Shown: positions 21,282 to 30,680, counted from the first letter of the stretch. The stretch: DNA of 64,000 nucleotides from Photobacterium sp. SKA34 (GCF_000153325.1 NZ_CH724141.1:1037850-1101849), one strand, 5' to 3'. Notes: generated by a model from the sequence alone, not told the origin. Program-made: numbers and translations.

Positions 21282-22619
21282 CTAGAATAGGCCGAATAAA
21301 ATACTTGATATGATGAGAGTAATCCCTCCACCTAGTCTTGATGATATTTGAGCATAAGAAATCAGACTAACACGATTTGAAGCTGTGAGAACTTCAAGAT
21401 CACCAGATCCTCCTCGATTAGCCATACATAATCCAGCCGTTATAGCAGCATCAATAGGATAAAATCCCATTATCCAACCACCTAATGCTGCACCAATTAC
21501 TGCACCGCATACTATGAAAGCAGCTATGATAACGTTTGTAAACGTAAGAGCTAAAAAAAGAGAATCCAGATCAGTATGTGCTATACCAACACCTACCATC
21601 AAGATCCAGAGTAAATGTTCGGTAAAAAATATACCTAGACGTTTTGTACCTTCACAAATATTGTCGGGACAAATACCAATTATGTTTAACACAGCAGTAA
21701 TAAGAACCATATATGCAAAAGTATGAATTTTAATACCCCAAAAGTTTGGCAGTATGTTCTCTGATAGTGCGTATGAAAATGCATAAATACAAGCTGTAAT
21801 GGCTAATCCTATTGCGATATCACGAGATGTAATACTGGTTACAACTGCAGTTTGGATATTTAATTTAGATTTTCGTAATAGAGTATCATCACCGGTTAAT
21901 GAAGGAAATATATTACCGAGAGTATTAAGGCAAGCCGCAAAAATAATTGCAACAGCGTTAGCAATGGTGAGTATGGCAATGGCAACAGAATAATAATGCT
22001 CTTTAGCATTACCTGTGACTGATTCGTATATTTCTGATAATGGAATAGCTCCAGCGCCATTGCCTCCGCTCATGATCGGTAGGACATAAAGCATCATGAT
22101 CTCATCGATAGGGATATTAAATAGTATAGCACCCATAATTCCAAAAAATGATGCACCAATAATTGCAGCTATAATAGTTGGTATATAACCAATAAGTGAT
22201 TTAAGAAGTAGAAATCTGTTAACGGATAAAATTGAGCTTGTAATTAGCACTGCGATGAAAAGGTCAAGAAGGTTTGTTTCTTTCATTATAGCAGTGACAA
22301 TATTAACTTCATTTTGAGTTAACAATCCTTGTTGAACAAATAAAGCTGAAACTAAAAATATCAAAACTGGAGCACCACCGATGTATTTATTAAAGAGCGG
22401 TAGTCGATTGCCAATTTCACCAAATATAGCACCAAGAACAAACATTAGGCTAATTCCTCCAATGATATTTTTGGGCAAAGAGTCTGTGATATGAACTATA
22501 AACATTAAAAATATCAGGCTAATGAATAAGATAAAAGGAATGCCAAAAATTTCAAAATTATAAAACGTTTTTAGAGATAATAAACTTTCTGTATTAAGTG
22601 ATGATTTTTTTTGATTCAT
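21282..22619 (-). CDS. 2-hydroxycarboxylate transporter family symporter (citrate/malate type)
   Basis: 445 aa with 10-11 hydrophobic helices. Both re-entrant-loop signatures of the 2HCT family are visible: GGNGAGAIPLSEIY near residue 185 and ANRGGSGDLEVLTAS near 415. The family includes CitS, MleP and CimH, which move citrate, malate or lactate with Na+ or H+ or by exchange. The substrate cannot be read from sequence. No citrate lyase or malolactic enzyme genes are adjacent, so it stands alone. Confidence 0.9.
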   Translation of the reverse strand: MNQKKSSLNTESLLSLKTFYNFEIFGIPFILFISLIFLMFIVHITDSLPKNIIGGISLMFVLGAIFGEIGNRLPLFNKYIGGAPVLIFLVSALFVQQGLLTQNEVNIVTAIMKETNLLDLFIAVLITSSILSVNRFLLLKSLIGYIPTIIAAIIGASFFGIMGAILFNIPIDEIMMLYVLPIMSGGNGAGAIPLSEIYESVTGNAKEHYYSVAIAILTIANAVAIIFAACLNTLGNIFPSLTGDDTLLRKSKLNIQTAVVTSITSRDIAIGLAITACIYAFSYALSENILPNFWGIKIHTFAYMVLITAVLNIIGICPDNICEGTKRLGIFFTEHLLWILMVGVGIAHTDLDSLFLALTFTNVIIAAFIVCGAVIGAALGGWIMGFYPIDAAITAGLCMANRGGSGDLEVLTASNRVSLISYAQISSRLGGGITLIISSILFGLF

Positions 22620-23027
22620 AATTATAATCCATAATAAAAAATGATTGATTTTAGCAAGGTGTTCAATTTAATTAAGATTTTTATTTTAAATTATATTTTA
22701 ACTATCCATGATAATAGATATCGATGGTTTAAATTTTTGTATTCTATTTTTAGCACTATAAATAAGATCACCTAAGATGTTTAATGATTTTTTAATGAAT
22801 AAAATGATCTACTTATTATTGAATAAATGGTTTTTATACATATTAACTCTATATTATTAAGGTAAATTAAAGAGAAAATAGAACAATAATATTTTATTTT
22901 AAAGAAAAATTATTATATCTTTTAGCTATTACATTGGCTTAAACCTTTTACTTTATTTATAAAATTAATGATTGTCTTAGGTACATAATATTTAATAAAA
23001 ATTGATTAAGAAAAAATTGTAGATTGC
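22620..23027. other. AT-rich intergenic region
   Basis: About 400 bp upstream of the transporter and downstream of the dioxygenase gene. No gene, clear terminator or known site seen. Confidence 0.4.
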
Positions 23028-23624
23028 CTAAATTTCGTAAAACCAAGAATATGAGTTTTCAGATGAAAACCAGCTTGTTTTAGCAGTTTCAAGTTGATAT
23101 TGACGAAAGTTCTGTAAAGGAGGAGAATAGATATGTAACGTGATCAATTCTTTATAATTATCCTGTAGATTAGATATTTGATGAATGTCGTTATCGATAC
23201 TCACTATAACATCCCACTGTTCATAGCACTCTGACTTAATTGCAAATATGTGTTGGTTATGTATCCGTACAAAAGTAGTTTCTATTGCTTGGCCAGAAAG
23301 TATTTTAACACCACAAATCGAACCTAAATGATCGTGGATTTTACTACGCTGTCCGTTCAACCAGCTTAAAATTAATACCTCACAATGTGCATTTTTAAAT
23401 AAACGTTTACGACAATACGTATCTATTTCAAACTCTGCTAAGCTTCGTATCTCTTTTTCATCAATGTATAAATTTTCAAGAATATAACGAATGGTAGCCT
23501 TAGAAAGTGTTTTTTTTGTATGAGCAAGTTGGTTAATGATATCTTGGTAGCTTAACTCATTTTGATTACTAATTAATGATTTTAGGAATGTTTGGGATTC
23601 TTTATTATGCAAAGCTTTTTTCAT
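23028..23624 (-). CDS. Cysteine dioxygenase-type (CDO) cupin enzyme
   Basis: About 198 aa from the ATG at 23624, chosen because AGAGG lies four bases upstream. The cupin iron site is seen as KIHDHLGSICGVKILSGQ (two of three His; the Cys sits where the Cys-Tyr cross-link partner lies in CDO), and the third His as TLHIYSPPL. CDO oxidises L-cysteine to cysteine sulfinate with Fe(II) and O2. Some bacterial relatives act on 3-mercaptopropionate. The N-terminal 60 residues are longer than the core family. Monocistronic. Confidence 0.82.
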   Translation of the reverse strand: MKKALHNKESQTFLKSLISNQNELSYQDIINQLAHTKKTLSKATIRYILENLYIDEKEIRSLAEFEIDTYCRKRLFKNAHCEVLILSWLNGQRSKIHDHLGSICGVKILSGQAIETTFVRIHNQHIFAIKSECYEQWDVIVSIDNDIHQISNLQDNYKELITLHIYSPPLQNFRQYQLETAKTSWFSSENSYSWFYEI

Positions 23625-23842
23625 ATGACCTCTAAACAAAAGTGTTTAACTCAAATGTGATGCACATTAAAAATTATACAAAAACATGCTATATTATATG
23701 TGGTGAATGATAGTACTATTATTTTTCAATGCCTTTTATTATATAAACGTGTTAATAGTTTTAAAGAAATATCTGACGATTTCTTTATCATTAAATTTAA
23801 TTTTGTGATTAGTAAAAGTTAGAGGTTTATAAAAAATTGTAA

Positions 23843-24124
23843 TTAATTTTTATTAAAAGTAAACCAATTATTAGTGCCTGATAATGCTCCACGGTATTGG
23901 TAATGATTAACTCTCACGGCAGAAACCCATAATCTATCGTTTGTCGAAAGATAATTCGAAAAGTGATCAATTATATCTTTAGCTGTGTTATTTAAATTAA
24001 CGGCCCACAATGAGCTCTGCACTTCATGTGCATTTAAATTTAGTAACTCTGCTTTTAATCTCTCATACTTTTCTGTTGAAACTTGTTTGTCTTTAATATC
24101 GAAAGCTAAAACAAAAATTGTCAT
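23843..24124 (-). CDS. Solitary Cas2-like (SinR/VapD-like) small protein
   Basis: 93 aa. The N-terminus TIFVLAFDIKDK fits the first strand of the Cas2 ferredoxin-like fold with a conserved Asp. It is followed by YERLKAELLNL and the pattern SSLWAVNLNNTAKDIIDHF...NDRLWVSAV. That pattern matches stand-alone Cas2-like proteins often annotated SinR family. Cas2 and VapD relatives include nucleases. No cas1 is adjacent. AAGG lies nine bases before the ATG. Function unknown. Confidence 0.65.
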   Translation of the reverse strand: MTIFVLAFDIKDKQVSTEKYERLKAELLNLNAHEVQSSLWAVNLNNTAKDIIDHFSNYLSTNDRLWVSAVRVNHYQYRGALSGTNNWFTFNKN

Positions 24125-24389
24125 TTCATTAACCTTATCATCCGAGAGAAGTCATTTTATAACTTAATAAAATGACAAAGGTAAAATTTATTTTTTTAAT
24201 TTACTATATATGGATAGTCCTTCAATAGTATATTTCGCACTCAATAAAAACTGTTAACAATGCCACCTTTTTACATTCATTTTACATTTTTTTAATCACT
24301 TTCAAATTGATGAGTATTGTATTTGAGTTACATTTAACCCCGAAATAACCTCTGTTCTTATAAGTATAATTTTTTAATGAGGAGGGTTG
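24125..24389. other. AT-rich intergenic region with ribosome-binding-like tract
   Basis: No gene. GAGGAGGG near 24379-24386 is not followed by a start codon in reach. Confidence 0.35.
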
Positions 24390-24432
24390 AATTTATCTTA
24401 TCAATAAAAAAAATTTATTGATAAGATAAATT
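24390..24432. repeat. Perfect 19-bp inverted repeat
   Basis: Arms 24390-24408 and 24414-24432 are perfect reverse complements around five A. AT-rich, with A-rich rather than T-rich flanks on both strands, so it is a poor terminator. It lies about 220 bp upstream of the 427-aa gene and could be an operator or RNA structure. Confidence 0.7.
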
Positions 24433-24654
24433 TAACTTTATTAAAAATAAAAAAAATCTTTTTTTATTGTTTAATTTTTCATATGATTATAGAATCAAAT
24501 TTTGTTATTAATGAGATGGTTTTGTGTAGAGTAATAAATTAAATTTTTGCGCGGCTGAATGTTATAATTCTAATTGAAATAAAATATTCTTTAATGTAGA
24601 GGAAAAGAAAAATATTATTCCTTAATAAGGAAAATATATTTAATTATATTTCTA

Positions 24655-25938
24655 ATGATTAGAACTTCAAAAATAATAAATATGAAAATAAAAATGTGCT
24701 TAGTAACAGTAACTTTTGTTATACCAGCCTTTATTATTGTATTAGATTTTTTTCAAATTGATAAAAAATTTGATGTATTATTATGGAATGAGGATCATGA
24801 AAATTTAAGTAATAATACACAATATGAAAATTATTTTTTATGCTCACTTGAACTATTAACGCTTCAATTTCCCTGTATTCCCGAGGCGATAGAAGTTTTA
24901 CCTAAAAACGTTGAATTAATTGAAACTGGGAAAAATGCAGAAATTACGTTTACTTCAGAAGAATTAACTTATTCTTCGAAGAGAGCACAATTACACAGTA
25001 CTTTGGGTGTTACTAAAAGTATTTTGGGATTTTTAGGAGAGGGTAGGAGCACAGTTTCTGTAGGTAACTGGACAAATTATATTGTTACAACTTTTAAAGG
25101 TGAACCGATAACTTTACATGATCGATTTTGTCGCCTTATAGACCTAGCTGGTGTATGTAGAACCATTAAACGTGATGTAGGTAGTTTAATTATAGCCTCG
25201 CGTCGGTATCTAACTGCGCTAGGATCTAAGTATAGTTTTAAAGTTCAAGAAGATATAATTATTAAAAAAGAGGAAAAAGAAAAGCAATACTGGGAAAACT
25301 TATTTAAAGGTCAATATTTATTGTTGGATGAGTTAGCAAAAGGTTACGTCTCTGAGATCGAACAAAAATCACAGTATCATCAAAAACATACTGTGAGAAC
25401 ACAAAGCTATATTATTAAAACATTGATCAATTCAATCGAAGCTGAGGTACATAAAAGTTTATTTAAACTTCTTAGTACTTCTGGTCAAGAAGGAAAAGTA
25501 TTTGGACCGTTAATTACCTATTCCTGCCGTGATGAAGCAGATGACTTGATGTCACTTTATGATGTCCAAGAGTCAGATAATGACCGACCAGTATCTACAC
25601 CAAGTCAAGAGACAGCTAATCGATTTTTTTCAAGATTACATCGCTGTCATCAACATCAATTTGATTCTGTATTAGAAATTATGGATTCTTTTTTAAAAGA
25701 TGAAGCATATAGTCATGAAGTAGAAAGCTTACATGATCTCTTTAATAAAGTTATAGTTTCTAAACGCTCTATCTTAGAGACAGCAAATCACAACTTAAAT
25801 GAATTAAATTTAGCATTACAAGATGAGATTCTAGTGAATAGATTTTCACTTATTGATTATTTATTTGACTCGGGTGTTATTGAAAAAACACATTATCTAT
25901 TTATTGAACAATCAGAAAAGTCTTCGTCTAACAATTGA
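24655..25938 (+). CDS. Membrane-anchored or exported 427-aa protein of unknown family
   Basis: One long frame, very AT-rich. An N-terminal hydrophobic segment (CLVTVTFVIPAFIIVLDFF, residues about 14-32) looks like a signal anchor or signal peptide; the ATG at 24682 is an alternative start. The remaining roughly 390 residues are hydrophilic and mostly helical, with an acidic/basic coiled-coil-like part near 195-245 (KKEEKEKQYWENLFKGQY) and Cys in FLCSLELL, FPCIPEA, RFCRLIDLAGVC, YSCRDEADD and HRCHQHQFD. No enzymatic motif recognised. It is followed 64 bp later by the 40-aa peptide gene and then a terminator, with no terminator between, so they probably form one transcription unit. Confidence 0.75.
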   Translation: MIRTSKIINMKIKMCLVTVTFVIPAFIIVLDFFQIDKKFDVLLWNEDHENLSNNTQYENYFLCSLELLTLQFPCIPEAIEVLPKNVELIETGKNAEITFTSEELTYSSKRAQLHSTLGVTKSILGFLGEGRSTVSVGNWTNYIVTTFKGEPITLHDRFCRLIDLAGVCRTIKRDVGSLIIASRRYLTALGSKYSFKVQEDIIIKKEEKEKQYWENLFKGQYLLLDELAKGYVSEIEQKSQYHQKHTVRTQSYIIKTLINSIEAEVHKSLFKLLSTSGQEGKVFGPLITYSCRDEADDLMSLYDVQESDNDRPVSTPSQETANRFFSRLHRCHQHQFDSVLEIMDSFLKDEAYSHEVESLHDLFNKVIVSKRSILETANHNLNELNLALQDEILVNRFSLIDYLFDSGVIEKTHYLFIEQSEKSSSNN

Positions 25939-26002
25939 GTTAAGTATTTCATGCATCCAGTAAATTAATATGTATTGATTCTTTAGTATGAGGTTAATTA
26001 TC

Positions 26003-26125
26003 ATGAATAAAAATATTTTGTTTTTTATGGTTTTAATTTTATCAAAACCAGATTTTATAATGGAGAGTAATTATAAAGAAACTTATTATTATAAGTGTTT
26101 TTTTAATCCAATAACCTGTTATTAA
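26003..26125 (+). CDS. 40-aa pre-peptide with allatostatin-C-like tail CFFNPITCY
   Basis: Translation from the ATG at 26003 gives a hydrophobic leader (NILFFMVLILSKPDFIM) and the tail ESNYKETYYYKCFFNPITCY. GAGG at 25990-25993 is correctly spaced (9 nt) and a strong terminator starts 25 bp after the stop, so the short frame looks like a real gene. The last nine residues fit the pattern C-[YF]-F-N-P-I-[ST]-C-[FY] of arthropod allatostatin C (C-terminal PISCF peptides), including the six-residue loop between the cysteines and a free aromatic C-terminus. The resemblance may be convergent or chance. Export and disulfide formation are inferred. It follows the 427-aa gene. Confidence 0.6.
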   Translation: MNKNILFFMVLILSKPDFIMESNYKETYYYKCFFNPITCY

Positions 26126-26150
26126 AAATTTAAATTCTTTATATTTAATT

Positions 26151-26180
26151 ATGCCGTGATTTATTAATCACGGCATATTA
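26151..26180 (+). terminator. Terminator of the 427-aa protein/peptide unit
   Basis: A perfect 11-bp stem (ATGCCGTGATT with AATCACGGCAT), TATT loop, then a T-rich stretch. Confidence 0.8.
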
Positions 26181-26680
26181 TTTTATCATTGATATTTTTA
26201 AGCGAGATTTACAAATTATCTATCATATATATTTCAGGTGGCAATAATATACCCTAGTAACTTTATTGCGGACATAGATTTAAAATATTTAGTAGGCTTG
26301 GAAAAATATAATAGATTGATAAATTCAAGTTCGCATAGTATAAAATAAATAAATTTATTATCTAGATATGGCTAAACGATATATAGTCATAAACTATTCT
26401 TGGTAACTAAAGTTAGTAAAAATATTTAATAAATAAGATTATACACCATAAAATTATTTTTATTTTAAACTTTATATTCAATATAAATCAGTTTGTTAAG
26501 GATAAGATTATACTTTTTTATGAATAAATTTTTTAATTGATTAATTTAGTTTTAAATTTCTCATTTTATATTAATATGATTTTGGAATAGAACTGATTTC
26601 ATTAATTAATAGAATAAAATGATATGTATTTATAACAGACTTAATGTATAATTATTTATACGTATGAGAGTTATCTTTAA
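26181..26680. other. Very AT-rich gene-free stretch
   Basis: About 500 bp with no supported frame on either strand and no recognised RNA. Confidence 0.4.
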
Positions 26681-26705
26681 AAAAACCCTACCTGAAAGAT
26701 AGGGT
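26681..26705 (-). terminator. Terminator of the leftward hypothetical gene
   Basis: ACCCTA, nine-base loop, TAGGGT with a run of A to its left (T-run on the minus strand), about 120 bp beyond the stop at 26827. Confidence 0.65.
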
Positions 26706-26826
26706 AAGATAAAATATTGATACTTTACTGGTTTCTATATACTCTATAATTAACGAATAAAAAATTGTGATAAGAATGGTAAGTGTAAGAAGTTTGTTAT
26801 ATTAATAATTTTACTTATATAACAAA

Positions 26827-27357
26827 CTATATTAAACATATGGTTAATCCTGTATTTGTCTCATTAGGTAATCCTAATACTGTATTCACGGATACTTCTT
26901 CTCTCAGTTCGTTTAATATTTCTTGTGCTGATAGAACATGTCCAATCATGTTTTTAGATTTTATAGAAGTTTCGAGAATCTTTTTACCTCTGTAGATCTT
27001 TACTTTTTTATCTTCTTTTATTGCTCTACTACAAATAGCACGACAATAAAAGCGGTTAAATTCAGCCTCCGCTAACTGTAAAGCTTTTTCTTGAGGTGTT
27101 TTAGTCTTTATAAAACCGCCATTTTTCTTTAGCTTGTGGTATTTTTCTAAGAGGAATTTTTGACTAATGATATGATTTTCTAACCATATATCATCATGAT
27201 TTTTTATTGCACAAAATAATGTTTTTTCCCATGCGTCTTCATAGCCGTATTTTAAAAATTCACTATAATAAACATTATCACTTTCTATATCCATGATAAG
27301 TTCACTTCTCATGTAACAGCGAGTAATTGTATCTAAATTTTTATAAAAAATTGCCAT
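26827..27357 (-). CDS. Conserved-looking hypothetical protein
   Basis: 176 aa, soluble. Distinct stretches: TITRCYMRSELIMDIESDNV, FNRFYCRAICSRAIKE and a C-terminus LGLPNETNTGLTICLI. I believe similar proteins occur in other proteobacteria as uncharacterised genes in accessory regions, but I cannot assign a family or function. GGAC lies upstream of the ATG. Own terminator. Confidence 0.6.
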   Translation of the reverse strand: MAIFYKNLDTITRCYMRSELIMDIESDNVYYSEFLKYGYEDAWEKTLFCAIKNHDDIWLENHIISQKFLLEKYHKLKKNGGFIKTKTPQEKALQLAEAEFNRFYCRAICSRAIKEDKKVKIYRGKKILETSIKSKNMIGHVLSAQEILNELREEVSVNTVLGLPNETNTGLTICLI

Positions 27358-27500
27358 TTTCAGTCCATAAATATAGTCGTTTATCTAATATTAAGACAAG
27401 GAGTCACGAAGTTTAATTAAGATTATTTCAAAATATCTCGATGGTGTAGAAGATAAAATTTTAATTTTACCTTCATGTTTCTATTTCGATATTAAAAAAA
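27358..27500. other. Short intergenic stretch left of an orphan terminator
   Basis: Promoter space of the leftward hypothetical gene; nothing else seen. Confidence 0.35.
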
Positions 27501-27532
27501 GACTAGCTATCCAAAAATAAGGAAAGCTAGCC
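27501..27532 (-). terminator. Minus-strand terminator without a gene upstream
   Basis: GACTAGCTATCC and GGAAAGCTAGCC form a 12-bp stem with two mismatches. Seven A precede it, i.e. a T7 run on the minus strand. The only DNA that could be transcribed into it is 27533-27854, which has no gene, so a small RNA is possible. Confidence 0.55.
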
Positions 27533-27854
27533 ATGACTAATTTCGTCTAAGAGACATTTAACACAACGATATTTAATATAAGATATATATAAAAAATTAA
27601 TAGTATTCTTTTATATTTATTTAAATCAAATCTTGTTAAGAAGACTTTACAACAATGATATCAATATTGAGATAGTTACAGTTCAAATATTTAGATCTCA
27701 TTATTTTTATAGAAGGTTTAAATAAAACTTTTAATATTGTTTTAATTTTTCTGATTGTTACTTTTTAAACAAGATAACTGTTTTTTAAAATATAATTTAT
27801 AAGTATGATTTTTGAAAATAAAATCAGTAAAGTATTTAAAAATAGAGATGAATC
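27533..27854. other. Intergenic region upstream of the MscM-type channel
   Basis: About 320 bp, no protein gene. It holds the channel promoter and possibly a leftward small RNA ending at 27501-27532. Confidence 0.35.
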
Positions 27855-29063
27855 ATGAGTAAAGATATTATAAATTTATTACAACAAAGATTTTATATTG
27901 ATAGTGTTACTGCAAGTTATTTATCAGCAATGATAATATTTTTAACTATATGTTTTGTTAGTTTAATTTTAAACTATGTCCTTAAAAGATATATAGTTTC
28001 GTCACTTGAAAGAATAATTTCAAAAACTAAAAATAAATTCTTATCTACAATTATAAATCTTAAAATATTTAGAGTTCTTTCTCATATCGGTCCAGGTATC
28101 TTATTTTTTAAAGCTGCACCATTAATTTCTAGTGAAAAGCTACCACTTGAAAAGTTGGTAAAACTCATTCAAGTCATTTCAGAGTTATATTTATTATTCG
28201 TTGTAGTAATATTTTTATTCCGATGTGTTGATGTTTTAAAGAATTTACCGGCTAAAGTTAAATCACTTGAAAAGCAACCAATGCATGTTTACGTTCAAGT
28301 ATTAAAGATTATAGTATCTATTTTTGCTATTATTTTATCTTTTTCTATTATTATAAATAAAAGTTTGTTATCCCTTATTGCTGGTATTGGCGCTCTTGGT
28401 GGGATCGGATTAATTATTTTTAAAGATTCGATTATGGGTTTAGTGTCGAGTATTCAAGTATCGCAAATGGATATGGTAAGAGTAGGTGATTGGATCACTA
28501 TTCCTTCTCAACACGTTGATGGGGATATTATTGAATTGAATTTAAACACAGTGAAAATTAGAAATTTTGATAAAACGATAGCAACGATCCCGACGACATC
28601 CTTAACAACTTCTACTGTTCATAATTGGCGAGGGATGTCTGAATCAGGTGGACGTCGTATAAAACGTTCAATTTTTATAAACTTGGATACGATTCATTTC
28701 TGTACTCCTAATTTATTAAAAAAATTACAGAAAATTGATTTGTTGAGTAATTATTTTAGCCATAGCTGTTTAGATATAAAGACAAGTTATACTAATGTTG
28801 GATTATTTAGAAAATATATTGAAGAATATTTAAGATCTAGAAATGATATTAAGTTCGATTTTACCTTTTTAGTAAGAACATTAGAGCCAACCTCTACAGG
28901 CCTACCTATTCAAATTTATGTTTTTACTAATGATACCAACTGGATAAACTATGAGTCTATACAATCGGAAATTTTAGAGCATATTATATCTTCATTATCA
29001 CTTTTTGAGTTAAAATCATATCAACATATATCTGGATATATTAATAGTGATATTAATTCTTAG
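27855..29063 (+). CDS. ybdG: MscS-superfamily channel of the YbdG/MscM type
   Basis: 402 aa, close to E. coli YbdG (415). About five TM helices, then the MscS core: Gly/Ala-rich pore helix (SLLSLIAGIGALGGIGLIIF), beta domain (VRVGDWITIPSQHVDGDIIE, TIATIPTTSLTTSTVHNWRG). The C-terminal segment RRIKRSIFINLDTIHFC is typical of YbdG. Miniconductance mechanosensitive channel for mild osmotic stress. GAGATG near the start. Confidence 0.85.
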   Translation: MSKDIINLLQQRFYIDSVTASYLSAMIIFLTICFVSLILNYVLKRYIVSSLERIISKTKNKFLSTIINLKIFRVLSHIGPGILFFKAAPLISSEKLPLEKLVKLIQVISELYLLFVVVIFLFRCVDVLKNLPAKVKSLEKQPMHVYVQVLKIIVSIFAIILSFSIIINKSLLSLIAGIGALGGIGLIIFKDSIMGLVSSIQVSQMDMVRVGDWITIPSQHVDGDIIELNLNTVKIRNFDKTIATIPTTSLTTSTVHNWRGMSESGGRRIKRSIFINLDTIHFCTPNLLKKLQKIDLLSNYFSHSCLDIKTSYTNVGLFRKYIEEYLRSRNDIKFDFTFLVRTLEPTSTGLPIQIYVFTNDTNWINYESIQSEILEHIISSLSLFELKSYQHISGYINSDINS

Positions 29064-29100
29064 TTAAATATTAATAATATAAATAAAGATGAATGTTAAA

Positions 29101-29130
29101 TTAAGCCATCGTATAAATACGATGGCTTAA
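29101..29130. terminator. Perfect 13-bp hairpin after the channel gene
   Basis: TTAAGCCATCGTA, TAAA loop, TACGATGGCTTAA, 37 bp after the stop. It lacks a T-run on the plus strand, so termination is probable from position but not certain. Confidence 0.55.
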
Positions 29131-29573
29131 AAACATCCATGTTTGTGATTAAACTGATGATTACGAAGAGAAGTTATCTCTTCATAAATATAATATATAT
29201 ATTGGATAATAAATACTGTGAAAATTTTCACAAATTTTGTTCTTCGTTGAGATTATTTTGATAGTATCTTTTTAAATAACTTAGGAAAGAGGAATTAAAC
29301 ACGATGAATATATTAGGGTTAACGTTACGATTTTTATCGTTATAAAAACCATCGGTAGTCATTTATTTTTTGATTTAAACTATAGCAGGTTCAGAGTAAA
29401 AATGTTTAAATATAAAACTATGTGATTTCACCCTCCAATTGAATAATATCATCCAAAGTTATTTAGCTCGAGTATAACCATCTTCTATGACAACTTTATT
29501 AGTAGGGAGTGAATATTTTGAAAATATGTGTTTTTTTAATTAATTTATTTGATTTTTTATTGGCCTATAATAT
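29131..29573. other. AT-rich gene-free stretch
   Basis: About 440 bp; nothing recognised. Confidence 0.4.
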
Positions 29574-30431
29574 TTAATTCGATTTAATATGGATAAATGA
29601 ACATAAGAAACACAATGTTGATAGTAAGTAAATCATAATTTTAATTATGACATTGTTTTTATTTTCAAATGAGATGTCTTTATTATCTTTTCTATTATTA
29701 AGTTTGTTTTCGATAAACATGACAGTTAGACCTTTAGAGTTCGCACTAATGAAATTATCAATTTCTCCTCTAATAAAAAAACAAATAACTGATTCACTGG
29801 GTATACCTAATCTTTTGACTTTATCATTATCATAAGAATTAATCATTGTATGTTCTGGTATGTTAGTTAATACCTTTAGTTGATTATTATTTTTAGAACG
29901 TAAATTTTTATATATTCCTGGTATGTTTTTTAGGCAAAGAGATGCTGATATCAAAGAACTATTTTCAATATGGCTTAATATTTGGGAGAAGACTTTTTTA
30001 CTTAAATATATTGATATTTCGATACTATCGTAGTTTTCTTTTCTATGATAGCTTGGATTATAGTTAACAAAACCGTCTATATTACAATATTCTTTTGAAT
30101 AAGTGTTTATTGGTGTTATAAATAATCTGATATTTTCAATATTTGAACTTTTTCCTACCATAACGTATTGATTTGATAAATTCAACTTATTGTCTTTACT
30201 TAACAAACCAGACTCTAATTGGGCAACAATTACCTTATTAAAAAAGTTGTTTTTATTGTTTAGTTCTTTTATCGATATGTCACCAAGAGTAAAAAAGTGA
30301 GTAGTGAAAAATGGAACAAGACTAGTTACTAGTTCATTAGTATTTTTAGCTAATTCTTTAAGGGCATACCTTTTATCGCTTTTTAAGTAAGCTATATTGA
30401 ATTCAAAATCTGATTTCACTTTAAATTCCAT
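29574..30431 (-). CDS. Hypothetical protein with a C-terminal membrane tail
   Basis: 285 aa. A hydrophilic N-terminal body (LKELAKNTNELVTSLVPF, STRG-free) ends in one hydrophobic helix followed by a short basic tail (IMIYLLSTLCFLCSFIHIK). It resembles a tail-anchored protein. Asn/Lys/Ser-rich composition follows the local AT bias. No family recognised, no partner evident. Confidence 0.5.
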   Translation of the reverse strand: MEFKVKSDFEFNIAYLKSDKRYALKELAKNTNELVTSLVPFFTTHFFTLGDISIKELNNKNNFFNKVIVAQLESGLLSKDNKLNLSNQYVMVGKSSNIENIRLFITPINTYSKEYCNIDGFVNYNPSYHRKENYDSIEISIYLSKKVFSQILSHIENSSLISASLCLKNIPGIYKNLRSKNNNQLKVLTNIPEHTMINSYDNDKVKRLGIPSESVICFFIRGEIDNFISANSKGLTVMFIENKLNNRKDNKDISFENKNNVIIKIMIYLLSTLCFLCSFIHIKSN

Positions 30432-30680
30432 TTTTAAATTAGATTTGATAATCGTTATCTTTTACACTTATTTTAAGAGCTAGTTAAATTAAATTTTTTC
30501 ATCGTTACGATAAATTAAATTATTTGTTTTTTTATGTAAAAAGCTTTTTTTTTAATTAAATTTTTATTAAGGTACTATTATGTTTTTTTATTTTTATTTA
30601 CAGAGAAATTAAATATTATACTTCTCAAATTTTGTTTTATTTTTTTTCAAATAAACCCCCTTTAATTTATAAATTTAAAC

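Noticed and set aside
26003..26125. Heat-stable enterotoxin (STa-like) as identity of the 40-aa peptide
   Set aside because: STa-type peptides have six cysteines with a CCNPACxGC core; here there are only two cysteines with FNPIT between them.
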